A stretch of DNA of 18,201 nucleotides from Hamiltosporidium magnivora (taxonomy: Eukaryota > Microsporidia > Dubosqiidae), in contig PITI01000166.1 in the NCBI GenBank assembly GCA_004325065.1, positions 1 through 18,201 on the forward strand, given 5' to 3'. The notes beneath the pieces were generated by a model. The model was not told the DNA's origin. It made no database searches and worked only from the letters and a program-made list of their open reading frames with translations. This document shows positions 8,260 to 17,748 of this stretch, in pieces; within the stretch, counting starts at the first letter, position 1; each line of letters starts with the position of its first letter. Both the position numbers and the translations under genes were made by a program.

Positions 8260-10020
8260 ATGAATATTTCTGTTAGTAAAGAAAATATAGATGCTAGTAC
8301 TAGAGTTACTCTTTTAATTTAAATCAATGAACTACCTAAAAATTACAGCTTCTTACTTATTTATTCTTAGTATGCGCATTCAATGGATCTTTTTTTATCG
8401 CATCGAACATATTACATGCAAAAAACACTTTGAATAATATTTAGATATATTTCATTTTGTTCATAATCGTCTCTGCTTATTTGCCTATTTAAGACGTCAT
8501 CTGAAAAGTCTTATTTCTCTCTTTGTTTTTTTCATATTATTAAATTTCCAGAATTGAAGGTGAAAGGATATACAGAGTCTTAACCTGGTTATAGCACATG
8601 ATTTTTCGCTGTTCATGAATAGTTTCTTTTAAGTACGAAAAACAACGGTTCGCCTTTTGCTACCAAAGATCATTATGTAATATTCTAATTAACATATCAT
8701 GAAAAAATGAAGCAATATTGATGCAATCGTCGAAGAGAATCAGAACTAGAAATATTCATAATACCAAGAAAATTAATTTATTTAGAACATAGGTAAACCA
8801 TTATCAATGTATTTAATCGATTTAATTTCGCTATTGTAAAATGTTTTCAAGTTTACAGATAAATCTTCGTTTTTCTATTAAACTCGGGTATTGAAGATGC
8901 AATTTGAATAACATGAATTCAAAATGATACCCAGCTAACAATTAGTATTTAGATAACTTTATAAAAATTATTTTCCTATCCTTTCGATAAAATGTGAAAT
9001 ATATGAAAGAAATATTGGTAAATATTTTATCAAAAAGAAATCTAGCTAATTATAATTATGCTATGTATTGAGAGTAAAAACTATTATGAAATTATTTTAT
9101 TTATATTTGAATATTTAATCAAAAATGGGTTGAAAATATTTTATTATGTAAATAAATGCTGGAAAATTCAAAAAAAAATTTTTATAATGCTTTTGTTTAG
9201 CTGTTCCAAAATCGGTAACAGTTCGAACAAAATTATATTGTATCGAAACAGGTAATTGGTTTCTTAGAAGTGATTGTTAAAACAATCGAATAAAGTAATA
9301 TAAAGTACTTAGTTGATTTATATATAATGTTTTTCAAAACGAATATATTATACGCCTTTAATGATGCATTAATTAGTGTCACAATCCAATATTTTCCTAT
9401 TATTTTCTATATACTTTTATTTTATTAACACATTGCCTTTTTAAGCATTCCCTTTGTTGCCAGCACTTATGTTCCATTCATTTACCGTAAATCTATATTT
9501 CTTCGATATCATAACTTTCCGAGTCCTTCACTTTCAATATCGCCATAATAATTCTTATATATGAAATAAAACGGTGCGTATATTATAAATCAAAAACAAA
9601 TAAATATAATTTTCTTACCACTTTCTTTAATTCAAGATTTCTGTTTTTATTTCGTAAACTTTTACGGAATAAAGGTGTAATATCACCCCTTGGATACATT
9701 TCAGAACGCCCAATACCATATATTCTCATCCATAGCTTTCGATATTCTTTCCCCCTTATCTTCAAATTTCAATTTCCTATTTAAATATAGAGTTTGACGA
9801 TGCCGAAAGCTATAAGTAATAATAACTAGGTAGAATTTCTATGAAGACCCGAGGAAAAACAATAATTTGTCAGGAAAACAAATAAAATTTTTACTTTAAA
9901 TAAAGAATTTGAAATCAATGGATTAAAAGATTATTAAATGTATACGATTTTATAAATATTTTAATTTCGTATTAAACAAGTCGAATCTAAAAGTAAATCG
10001 ATTTTCTATTTGTATGATTT
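8260..10020. other. 1.8-kb gene-poor region between the two SINE-like copies
   Basis: The stretch is A+T-rich with no confident gene. A minus-strand frame at 9583-9765 translates to a basic peptide (RGKEYRKLWMRIYGIGRSEM at its start) that looks less like random A+T sequence than most. It has no ATG at its 5' end and follows a stop directly. Just beyond it on the same strand (~9485-9550) is another short coding-looking piece, so the patch 9485-9765 may be a decayed coding relic. Nothing else was recognised. Confidence 0.4.
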
Positions 10021-10253
10021 CGCCAATAGTCTAGGGTCTAGTGGTGAATATATCGGAATTTAATTTTGAAGGGTCGGTTTCGATCTCTGGTTGGTGCCTC
10101 TTTATCTTTCGCTTGAAAATTAAGCTTAAGGCTGACAACCTAACCTAACTAAAGAAAATTGTCGTTAGAAGGCCTATAACTTGGTGAAACTATAATTCAT
10201 CTTTAGATTTGTTCCATCCCTAGGGAAAAGAACGGTTAAAAATAAAAATAAAA
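10021..10253 (+). mobile_element. tRNA-derived SINE-like element, copy 2
   Basis: This is the inverted partner of 8039-8259. It starts CGCCAATAGTCTAGGGTCTAGTGG, which contains a near-consensus A-box from 10027 and a D-arm-like AGTGG. GTTTCGATC at 10077-10085 matches the B-box except for one inserted T, about 50 nt from the A-box, which is tRNA-like spacing. CCAAT (10023-10027) can pair with GTTGG (10090-10094) as an acceptor-like stem. The shared body blocks follow, and the element ends in an A-rich tail (TTAAAAATAAAAATAAAA, about 10236-10253). Combining the two copies gives an exact B-box, GGTTCGATCCC, as the likely ancestral form. The tail side is diverged between copies. Confidence 0.6.
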
Positions 10254-10669
10254 TTTGATCAGAAATGATGTTATTGTTGACACAAGATCAGTTTAATAAA
10301 TATAACACGTTTGTAAAATATTCGGTCTTTAGGTTTTATTTCGAATTAATCATAAAATATTATTTTTTGCTTTAATAGAATGCAATCATATTAAGCTTAC
10401 TACATAAATAGTAATATTATTGGGTAAAAGGAATAAAATATACCTGCGATCGTCTAAATTACATTATGAGCATTAAGAACAAATTTTTTGTATAGCTCTA
10501 ACTTGTTAAATGTATAAGTCCGAAAGAATACATGAAAAATATTCATTTCCTCACGAATTAATAATTTTAATGAACAAAAAGAATGCGCCAAAGAGCAATG
10601 TGAAACATATGCAAATCTACACCAAAAGCTTTATTAAAAAAATATAGGAATCTTGATAGTCCACAAAAC
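10254..10669. other. Spacer downstream of the LRR gene
   Basis: The stretch is A+T-rich and holds the 3' flank of the minus-strand LRR gene, including an AATAAA on that strand at 10630-10635. No gene or repeat is seen in the rest. Confidence 0.5.
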
Positions 10670-10675
10670 TTTATT
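10630..10675 (-). terminator. Polyadenylation-type signals of the LRR gene, one overlapping the stop codon
   Basis: On the minus strand the final codons read ATC AAA TAA AG, so AATAAA (10670-10675) overlaps the TAA stop at 10671-10673. A second AATAAA follows at 10630-10635. Overlap of stop codon and polyadenylation signal, with a very short 3' untranslated region, is known in microsporidia. Confidence 0.45.
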
Positions 10676-13310
10676 TGATAAAAACACACTGTATTCCTAT
10701 TTTTATGTATGTATGGATAATTTTCATAGCCTCTGGATCGATTGATGTTTTTGAAAGGCTCAATTTTACAAGATGTTTCAATCTATAAGTCACTTCTTCG
10801 GATAGACCAGAATTCGAAATTGAACAATCTTCAAACTTTAAAATTATCAAAGAATCTTGAGAAATTAAAAAGGATAGAATATAAGAATCTATAGTTGTAT
10901 GAACAAGCGACAAAACTTCTAATTTTTCAAAATTTAAAATACCATTCATTTCATAATATTTAAGTAGAACGCTATTATCAAACGATATTCTTAAATATTT
11001 TATATTTTTGAATTGACTTAATGCTAAAATATCAAATGTATTTAATTCATTATCAGATAAATCAATTTTTTTCAACAAAAAAGGTTTCTTAATACATCTT
11101 AGAAAATAGAATGACCCGGAATTAAGACCACATCTTGATAAATTAAGTTCTTCTAAATTTTCAAATGTTCCTATGAAGTCCAATGTGTGACGAGAAAGCA
11201 TATTTTGTGATAGATCTAATGCTTTCAATATCCTCGAATGAAATAGATCATATTCGCTCCAGTTCATTAAATAATTACTCCTATCATAAAGTTTCAAAGA
11301 GTCCAAGAAACAATAATTTTTTAAGATATCATATAAATTCCAGGTATTAAATATCATAGTGCAGCTTAAATATTTCGTGCATCGAAACAATGATTCTTGT
11401 TCTAAGATTCTATGAGCATCGGTCTGGCAGTGAATATTTTCTAAATAAAGATTTTCTGAATACAAATCAGTCGAAAAAAAATCTAAAAATTGTTTTCCTA
11501 ATTTAGAACCCGAAATATTAAGCGAATGGAAGTATTTATTCCATGCGCTAAAATTAGTTTCTTTATTTGAAAATTTTGTAAAATCAATATTTTTCATGCT
11601 TAAAGTGCGTAGGCACGAACTTTTCATAAAGAAATCAATGATCTTATGAGATAGACTAGAAGAATCTATCTTAATTATTTTAAGTATGGACGAAATTCCA
11701 TTAAGTTTATCATGATTTGATTTATCTATGATTTTACAATATGATAGATCCAACTCTTCTAATTGTAATGAGATTAGATTATTGATAAAATTTGTAGACA
11801 ACGGTATACCAATAATATTTAAAATTTTTAAACTTGCATAGAACTTATAAAATTCTATAAGGAACCAACAATGTTGAGGAAACACACATTTGACTAATAT
11901 AAGCGTTTCTAGGTAACTCAAACGTGATATATAGTCTATAACGGTCTTTGATATAAATATACATTCTAAATCCAAAAATTTAATTTCTGTTTTGATCAAA
12001 AAGTCGAAAACACTAAATATATTATAATCAGATAAGTTCTTAGAAGTAAGGAGATCAACTTTATCTAAACAACTATAATATAAATCTGGGTTTATACACT
12101 CCGAGTAATATGTATTGTCAAATGATATTTTGATTCCATTGATGTTAAAAAAGGAAATAAACCACGGAAGAAGTACTTCATTTTTAAAAGAATCGCTCAG
12201 TTTCATTATTATTAAACATTCTGGAGTTATTCTAATTTTCATTCCTCCAAAGGTATCTGTATACAAGAAATTGCATTTGAAATTTTCATCTTTTTTAGAA
12301 AATAAAATCTCGTTTAGTATGAAATCTAATTTTATTTCTATTTCATCATAGAGAACACCTAAAAACGGCAAAAAAATTTGTTTTATTCTTTTTAAATCCA
12401 AACCAAACGTTTGAAAAGCAGGAGATTCACATACAATCGTTTTATATGCTACTAAGAAGGAAAACAAATTTTTATACATAATTTCGAGTGCGTTAGATTC
12501 AGAATACACAAATAGATCGCAAAGAAGCCCAATATACTTTATTTTGTCTTCTTCTTTTAAAATTGAAAAATTTGTATTTTTACAAAGGCGTAATGAATGC
12601 AACATAAATGAAAATAAATCCCGATTAATCTGATCTTTTGTTATGCTTTCTATATCTATAGTAAGATCATCATATCCTGAATAAAGGTAATTATCTAACG
12701 TCTTAGATCGAATTATGTATTTCGATGAATAGTCAAAAATTAGGTAAGATTTATCAAATTTAGAAGTCAAACCTCCTTCTACATATTTCGAAGCGGTTTG
12801 ATTTTTTAAGGAGAAATTATCTGAAATTTTCATCCGATGTTCCTTTTTCATTTGATATTCTTTCTTTTGCAGATTGTTTAAAAGATGGGAGGCCTGCATA
12901 TAATCCACTGGCTCAATGCGCCGTTTAAGCTTTATTTTCAACGAACAGGCTCTACATTGATCTGCAACATTTATGTTTTTTGTTAAGTTAATCGCACAGT
13001 TGTAAGATTTATCATGTATGTTTTGTTGTAAAGATGTCTTGATCGAACCGGTTTCACTGTAAGCGTCTGAGGGCTGATGCGTAAAATATTCATCACACTC
13101 CAAAACAAGATCTTCTGAACATGCTTCGCCAGTAAATCCGATTCTAATACGAACGCAATTTATCATATTTGTCAAGTAATATAGAATCAGAAAAGTCAGG
13201 ACTTTATGTAAAATTAATTTATACCGAATAAATATATGAGAGCCAGGAATTTCACTGAGCTCATTTTTTTTGCAATTCGTATATTTATTCTTAGAAATAT
13301 AATTTTTCAT
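10671..13310 (-). CDS. Secreted or signal-anchored leucine-rich-repeat protein, 879 residues
   Basis: After a Lys-rich N-terminus, a hydrophobic stretch at residues ~32-51 (KVLTFLILYYLTNMINC inside it) fits a signal peptide or signal anchor. Residues 52-125 hold a run of Cys (52, 64, 72, 105, 119, 122) that may form disulphides. The middle, ~130-440, is charged with no recognised domain. Residues ~443-870 carry irregular leucine-rich repeats of about 22-28 residues, clearest as LEELDLSYC (517-525), LKALDLSQNML (695-705), LEELNLSRCGL (719-729), LKKIDLSDNEL (746-756) and LVKLSLSKTSI (847-857). Such repeats form curved protein-binding surfaces. No transmembrane segment follows, so an exported host- or wall-facing role is plausible but inferred. 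Microsporidia often carry large families of such proteins. The ATG follows TATATACCCTGC, the CCC motif. A start at Met49 would remove the signal sequence and is less likely. Confidence 0.85.
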   Translation of the reverse strand: MKNYISKNKYTNCKKNELSEIPGSHIFIRYKLILHKVLTFLILYYLTNMINCVRIRIGFTGEACSEDLVLECDEYFTHQPSDAYSETGSIKTSLQQNIHDKSYNCAINLTKNINVADQCRACSLKIKLKRRIEPVDYMQASHLLNNLQKKEYQMKKEHRMKISDNFSLKNQTASKYVEGGLTSKFDKSYLIFDYSSKYIIRSKTLDNYLYSGYDDLTIDIESITKDQINRDLFSFMLHSLRLCKNTNFSILKEEDKIKYIGLLCDLFVYSESNALEIMYKNLFSFLVAYKTIVCESPAFQTFGLDLKRIKQIFLPFLGVLYDEIEIKLDFILNEILFSKKDENFKCNFLYTDTFGGMKIRITPECLIIMKLSDSFKNEVLLPWFISFFNINGIKISFDNTYYSECINPDLYYSCLDKVDLLTSKNLSDYNIFSVFDFLIKTEIKFLDLECIFISKTVIDYISRLSYLETLILVKCVFPQHCWFLIEFYKFYASLKILNIIGIPLSTNFINNLISLQLEELDLSYCKIIDKSNHDKLNGISSILKIIKIDSSSLSHKIIDFFMKSSCLRTLSMKNIDFTKFSNKETNFSAWNKYFHSLNISGSKLGKQFLDFFSTDLYSENLYLENIHCQTDAHRILEQESLFRCTKYLSCTMIFNTWNLYDILKNYCFLDSLKLYDRSNYLMNWSEYDLFHSRILKALDLSQNMLSRHTLDFIGTFENLEELNLSRCGLNSGSFYFLRCIKKPFLLKKIDLSDNELNTFDILALSQFKNIKYLRISFDNSVLLKYYEMNGILNFEKLEVLSLVHTTIDSYILSFLISQDSLIILKFEDCSISNSGLSEEVTYRLKHLVKLSLSKTSIDPEAMKIIHTYIKIGIQCVFIK

Positions 13311-13313
13311 GCA

Positions 13314-13322
13314 GGGTATATA
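13314..13322 (-). promoter_or_regulatory. TATA-like run and CCC motif immediately before the LRR gene
   Basis: Read on the minus strand the sequence is CTTATATACCCTGCATG. A TATATA run (13317-13322) runs straight into CCC (13314-13316), 3 nt before the ATG. With so little room, the 5' leader of the transcript must be very short or start further upstream. Confidence 0.5.
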
Positions 13323-14275
13323 AGAAAATATCTCTGTATTTAATTTAAATTCCTTCGTATATAAAATATTTAATTTACCGTTTTGATAAAAATGTTTTTA
13401 ATTAAAAATTCATTCAACTTTTTTGTTTTTATAAAACCCTTAATTAAATTTTTTTTCTTATCTTAATCAGATTTTTATGTACTATTCAATATAAAATAAT
13501 TTTAAATACTTTTTGATTTAATTTCTGCGCTTTGAAGATAAAAGAATTTTACTATTAGATTTAAAAGACAACAAAACAATATTTAATGATTATATAGTAG
13601 AAATTATGATAAATCTTGATCATAAATCATTTTTCCTTATAATTCTTTAGATCAGAGAGGGAGGCTTAGATTGACAGTTTGATCAACATAAATCCACTAT
13701 AAAATAGCATAATTACAAACCTAGTTGTTCTTAAAAACAATGTTTAAACTTCGACTACCATTAGAAGGTTCATGTTTATATTTTAATAATATAAATTATT
13801 TATTTAAACACACCTAATTTCTTAATATTTTTTGAATTATAGCTAACAAATCTAAAAAAAGCTTTATACTTTTATTTATTTATAAAATAACGGATAAGTT
13901 ATAACCTATATTTAGATCACGTTATTAGAATAATTTTTTTTTACTTTCATAAATAAGCAACATTCGTAGTTTATAATAGATTATTTGCTATAATTTAATG
14001 TGGTTCAAATGCAGGGAATGATTTCTATTCATTTGGATAAATTATTCTATAAAAAAATGAATTTAATCGCTTAAACTTTCTTAAATTTTTTCTAATTACT
14101 CAAAAAATATCATATTTCGTATAATTTTTTCACAAGAGTTTGCTTAAAAACTTAAAAATAAAATTTAATAACTTCTAGAGTTATAGAATAATTCAATACC
14201 TTAAAAAAATGTAAAATAAGTTAGAGTTTATTATTAAATATTTTAGGTATGATCCTATACGCTTTTCTACTGCTT
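13323..14275. other. 1-kb gene-poor A+T-rich region upstream of the LRR gene
   Basis: No open frame with coding character, RNA gene or repeat was recognised. Distal promoter elements of the LRR gene may lie here, but none can be identified. Confidence 0.5.
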
Positions 14276-14562
14276 ATTGTAATTATTTGCGTTGCAGCCC
14301 TGTGGCGCGACCAGGTGTTATTTCATTTTTGGTTAACGCTCTTTACGAGCCTTGGTCGCCCTCGGTTCTGCCACCTACCCGTTTTTTTGTGAGCTTTTAT
14401 ACTTTTTTGAGTTTATTAACAAGTGGTTTTTAATGAGAAGTTGTTAGATTTACGCCCAACCCCAGCCTTAAGGATCATTCCATTTTAGTTGCCTCTTACG
14501 ACAAGCAGATAACGCACCAAGCAAATTCTGCTTCCGGTATGGTGGGGAAACCAGATTTTAAT
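14276..14562. other. G+C-rich island, probably a mobile-element relic
   Basis: The base composition jumps: CCCTGTGGCGCGACCAGG, then GCCTTGGTCGCCCTCGG, then CCCAACCCCAGCC and GTTGCCTCTTACGACAAGC, ending near GGTGGGGAAACC. A stretch rich in A and T at about 14385-14445 splits the island in two. Every frame contains stops within a few tens of codons. It shares no long block with repeat A or the SINE-like copies. Its composition resembles those elements, so a third repeat family is the simplest reading. A non-coding RNA gene cannot be excluded. Confidence 0.4.
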
Positions 14563-17500
14563 GCCACAACAAATATTTGTACATACAAATTAAGAAATCT
14601 CGTTGGCTCATTAATTTGCGATTTATACTAAGTTTTGAAGAATCTGGAAGGCGGTTTAGTTCAATGTAGGCTTTTAAAATCTTGAATTAAATAAAATAAG
14701 TGCTAAAACAGGCTTATAAAATATACAGGTACAACAATCAAAATTGTTGTAGTTTATACAACTGTTTATTAAAGATTGAGCAATAAAAACATTTGGGTTG
14801 GACAAGACAAAAATATTACGGCGAGCAAATTATTATATTTTTTTCGAGTCGTAGTTTGTTACGGTCTTATATTCCTCTATGATATCGATAGAGCAAAAAA
14901 AATTACAATATAGGTTATTTAGACCAGCAAAATCACAAAGATAGTGATTTGAACCTAAAATCCTCCGTTATGATTAGCAGATTTTAGAAAACAGAATCTC
15001 ATGATATAATAGCTAGTATATTCTAAATCTCACTACCGTTTATTATAATAATCTAACATTCATAATTAGTGTGCTTGTATGGCATTGTTGAGAAAAATTG
15101 ACTTTTGTATTTCCCGTATAGGACTCTAGAGTGTGTGTGAAAAGTATAAAAACCCATAAATAATCTATTTTTGAGATTTTTTCAAGTTGAGTTTTGTTAA
15201 AGCTATTCAGGCAGGTATAATCTGCGATAGTGTTGTCAGGATTTTATTGTAAAATTTTAAGTTTAAATTTTTAAACAATATAATTAAACAATCCCAAAAA
15301 AAATATTTTTGCCTTTGCATAAAAATCTTGTAAAGTTTCCCTTTTCAGATGTTTTCTAACGGCGTTACTTAGATTCCCTATTATAGTTTCGATCCATTTA
15401 GCATATCTATGATTCAACCATTGGAAAACCCATAACTGTTTACTAGTATAAATACCTATAGAAGTTTTCACTGTTGGTTCCAAAGCTAGTGAAAAATTTG
15501 GCCGTTAAGGTCGACAACATATATGTATCACCCGTTACTCGATAAACTGCTGATAGGCTCAAAAGTGCTAATTATTTTTGAATTTGAGATGTAATATACG
15601 GGTCGAAAACAGGACAGATTGCATGTTAGATTTACAAAATTTTTAAATTTGGTACTTATATTTAATAAGATTATAAAAACAGAACAAAGGCAAAAAAAAT
15701 TGTAAGCATTGATAAAAACCCTTAGTTTTGTGGTGTATTCAGGATAAAACCCAAAAGTGCTTGGTTCATTCAAAATTTATTATAATATAAATTAAAAAAG
15801 ATTTTTTTTCTCGGTAATACAAGAAAGAAAATTGTTCATAAGTTAGAGGGAATATACTCCAGAGATAAGATTTTTACTTTTTACGGTTTTGTAGATTTAG
15901 TCTTTTGTTTCGAAGGCTAATATATATTGCACATATTTGGAATACATTCTTATCATACCTCTTAGTGCGATTCCTATTTTTTTAACTCACATAATGGTTA
16001 TTTTCTATTATAGGTCTATCCTTAGCATAGATGACAGGAACGGTAGGTGGCTTTTTTGAGGTAATAAGTCTAGAGATCAGGAAGAATGTTTTATCGCGAA
16101 TATCATGCCTTATGGTATGTCTCGCTTCTAGAACTAAATAAATTCTATACGTATCCTGGGCCAATTAAAAATAGCAAAGAAAAGTGTTCGAAACGTCTTT
16201 CGTATAGATCAACCAATACTATACTGCGATTTTTTAGCACTCATCGCAAAGGATACATTAACTAATATGTGTTTTTTTCATCAATAAAAATACAATATCG
16301 CACTTCAAATAACACCATTGAGTGCTACGAATAGTATCATCTAACTTTTTAAGCTAATTCATATAGAGCCTAAGATTCAAATGAATAAAAAGAAAACACA
16401 AATGGGACGCAAATAGAGGTTTTTACCTGAAAATATATCTAAAACACTTTTTATAATTTTATTTTCATTAAGAAAAAAAATTTTGATTCTTTTTATGTTT
16501 TTTAATATACCAGAGCACAGAGAGCCCCATATTTTTGCTGAAATGGTTATATAGGTTATCTTAGACTAATTAAAGACTTTCTTCGGGTAAAATATAAGAT
16601 TTAATTACAGATAATCAAAGGAAAGTAAGCGGAAGTTGAATTAAAAAATTTAAATATCAAAATAAAAAATAAAAATTAGTATGCAAAGTTAGATATTAGT
16701 GAAAAAATCAAATACTATACGTTATTAGTTCAAAAAAAACTTTAAGAAAAATATCACGAAGAGAAAAAAAAAGATGATATAAACATTATTAAATTGGCAT
16801 TTATTTTGGTATTGGAATGAATATATCAGTTTGAATAATATTGTAATACTCCAGAGAATGGCACACTTGTTGTGTAAAAACACCTAAAATTACCTCAGCA
16901 CGAAATACCGAGTAGTTCGATGCATAAAGCTAGCCTAATTTTTAGAAAAACATAAATTAAATTATTTAAAGAGAAACATTCCGCCGTTTAAAAATTCCCT
17001 GAACATGACTATTTAACAATAAGCCTAGACACTACGATAAGTGGGTGTAGAAATCGAGAGTAGTATATTATATATCTAATTTTGAATAATGAATCAATAG
17101 ATTTTTACTTATCGAAATGGAAAATTCTTCAAAAAACACCGTAAAAATTTTTCACATGCTAAAAACACAAGGCTAATGCTTCAGAAAAGTAACTAAATCT
17201 TTTCACTAGTTTTTTTGAAACAAAATTAGTGTTATAACCTGTAAATAATTATTATTAAACCAATAAAACATACCTATAAAGCTCTGCTCCTCCTCTTATG
17301 AAAATAACTGCATATATCAAGTACAAGCTATCCTTAATAAAGTTAAAATTATTTATTCTGTAAAGAATAAAACCGGTTCAAGAATAAGGGCCGAAATTAT
17401 TTGGAAAATCTCGAAGGATGTTATAGAAAAATCGAAAACGCCGGCTAACATATTCCTTTATATAAAATATGTAGCAAAAACTATTTATTTTTTGCACCAG

Positions 17501-17748
17501 TGAACCAGAAAATACCCAAATATTCATTATTGATGATAAAAGTACAAAAGAAAATAAATTGAAATCTTAAAATCTACCGAATATTAGATAAAGCGTTGAA
17601 ACATTTGATGTTACATAGTATTGTTCACAAGTATTTAAATAAATGGAAAATTGCGTCTTTGTATATATAAAAAGTATAATAAGGCCAAAAAATATTCATA
17701 AATAAATCACTGCGGGTGAATTTTTACAAAATAAATATATTTGAAATA
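14563..17748. other. 3.2-kb gene-poor region
   Basis: No confident gene is present. Minus-strand frames at 15271-15483, 15528-15773 and 15982-16164 lie in more than one reading frame and lack ATG starts where checked. One contains AKWIETIIGNLSNAVRKHLK, which could be a piece of a decayed retroelement integrase, but the match is too weak to call. A plus-strand frame without ATG spans about 17269-17505 (78 codons) and is within chance expectation. The degenerate tRNA-like segment at 14940-15037 is listed separately. Confidence 0.4.
14940..15037 (-). other. Degenerate tRNA-like segment
   Basis: On the minus strand GGTAGT (15037-15032) can pair with ACTATC (14945-14940) as an acceptor-like stem. 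GGTTCAAATC matches a pol III B-box or T-loop, and TCTG...CGGA can close an anticodon-like arm around AATCATAA. The distance between acceptor and anticodon-like arms is about 20 nt too long and the loop is oversized, so it is not a functional tRNA as it stands. It may be a tRNA pseudogene or the head of another tRNA-derived repeat. Confidence 0.25.

Noticed and set aside
9058..9255. 65-codon plus-strand ATG frame
   Set aside because: Ile/Lys/Asn/Phe-rich translation without start motif or recognisable features; likely chance.
12115..12351. Plus-strand frame inside the LRR gene
   Set aside because: It is an antisense shadow of a long, well-supported gene.
15271..16164. Three minus-strand frames read as one decayed transposase or integrase
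   Set aside because: The frames disagree, stops separate them, and the only suggestive patch (AKWIETIIGN...) is too weak for a family call.
17269..17505. 78-codon plus-strand open frame
   Set aside because: It has no ATG, and a rough estimate gives one or two such frames by chance in this window.
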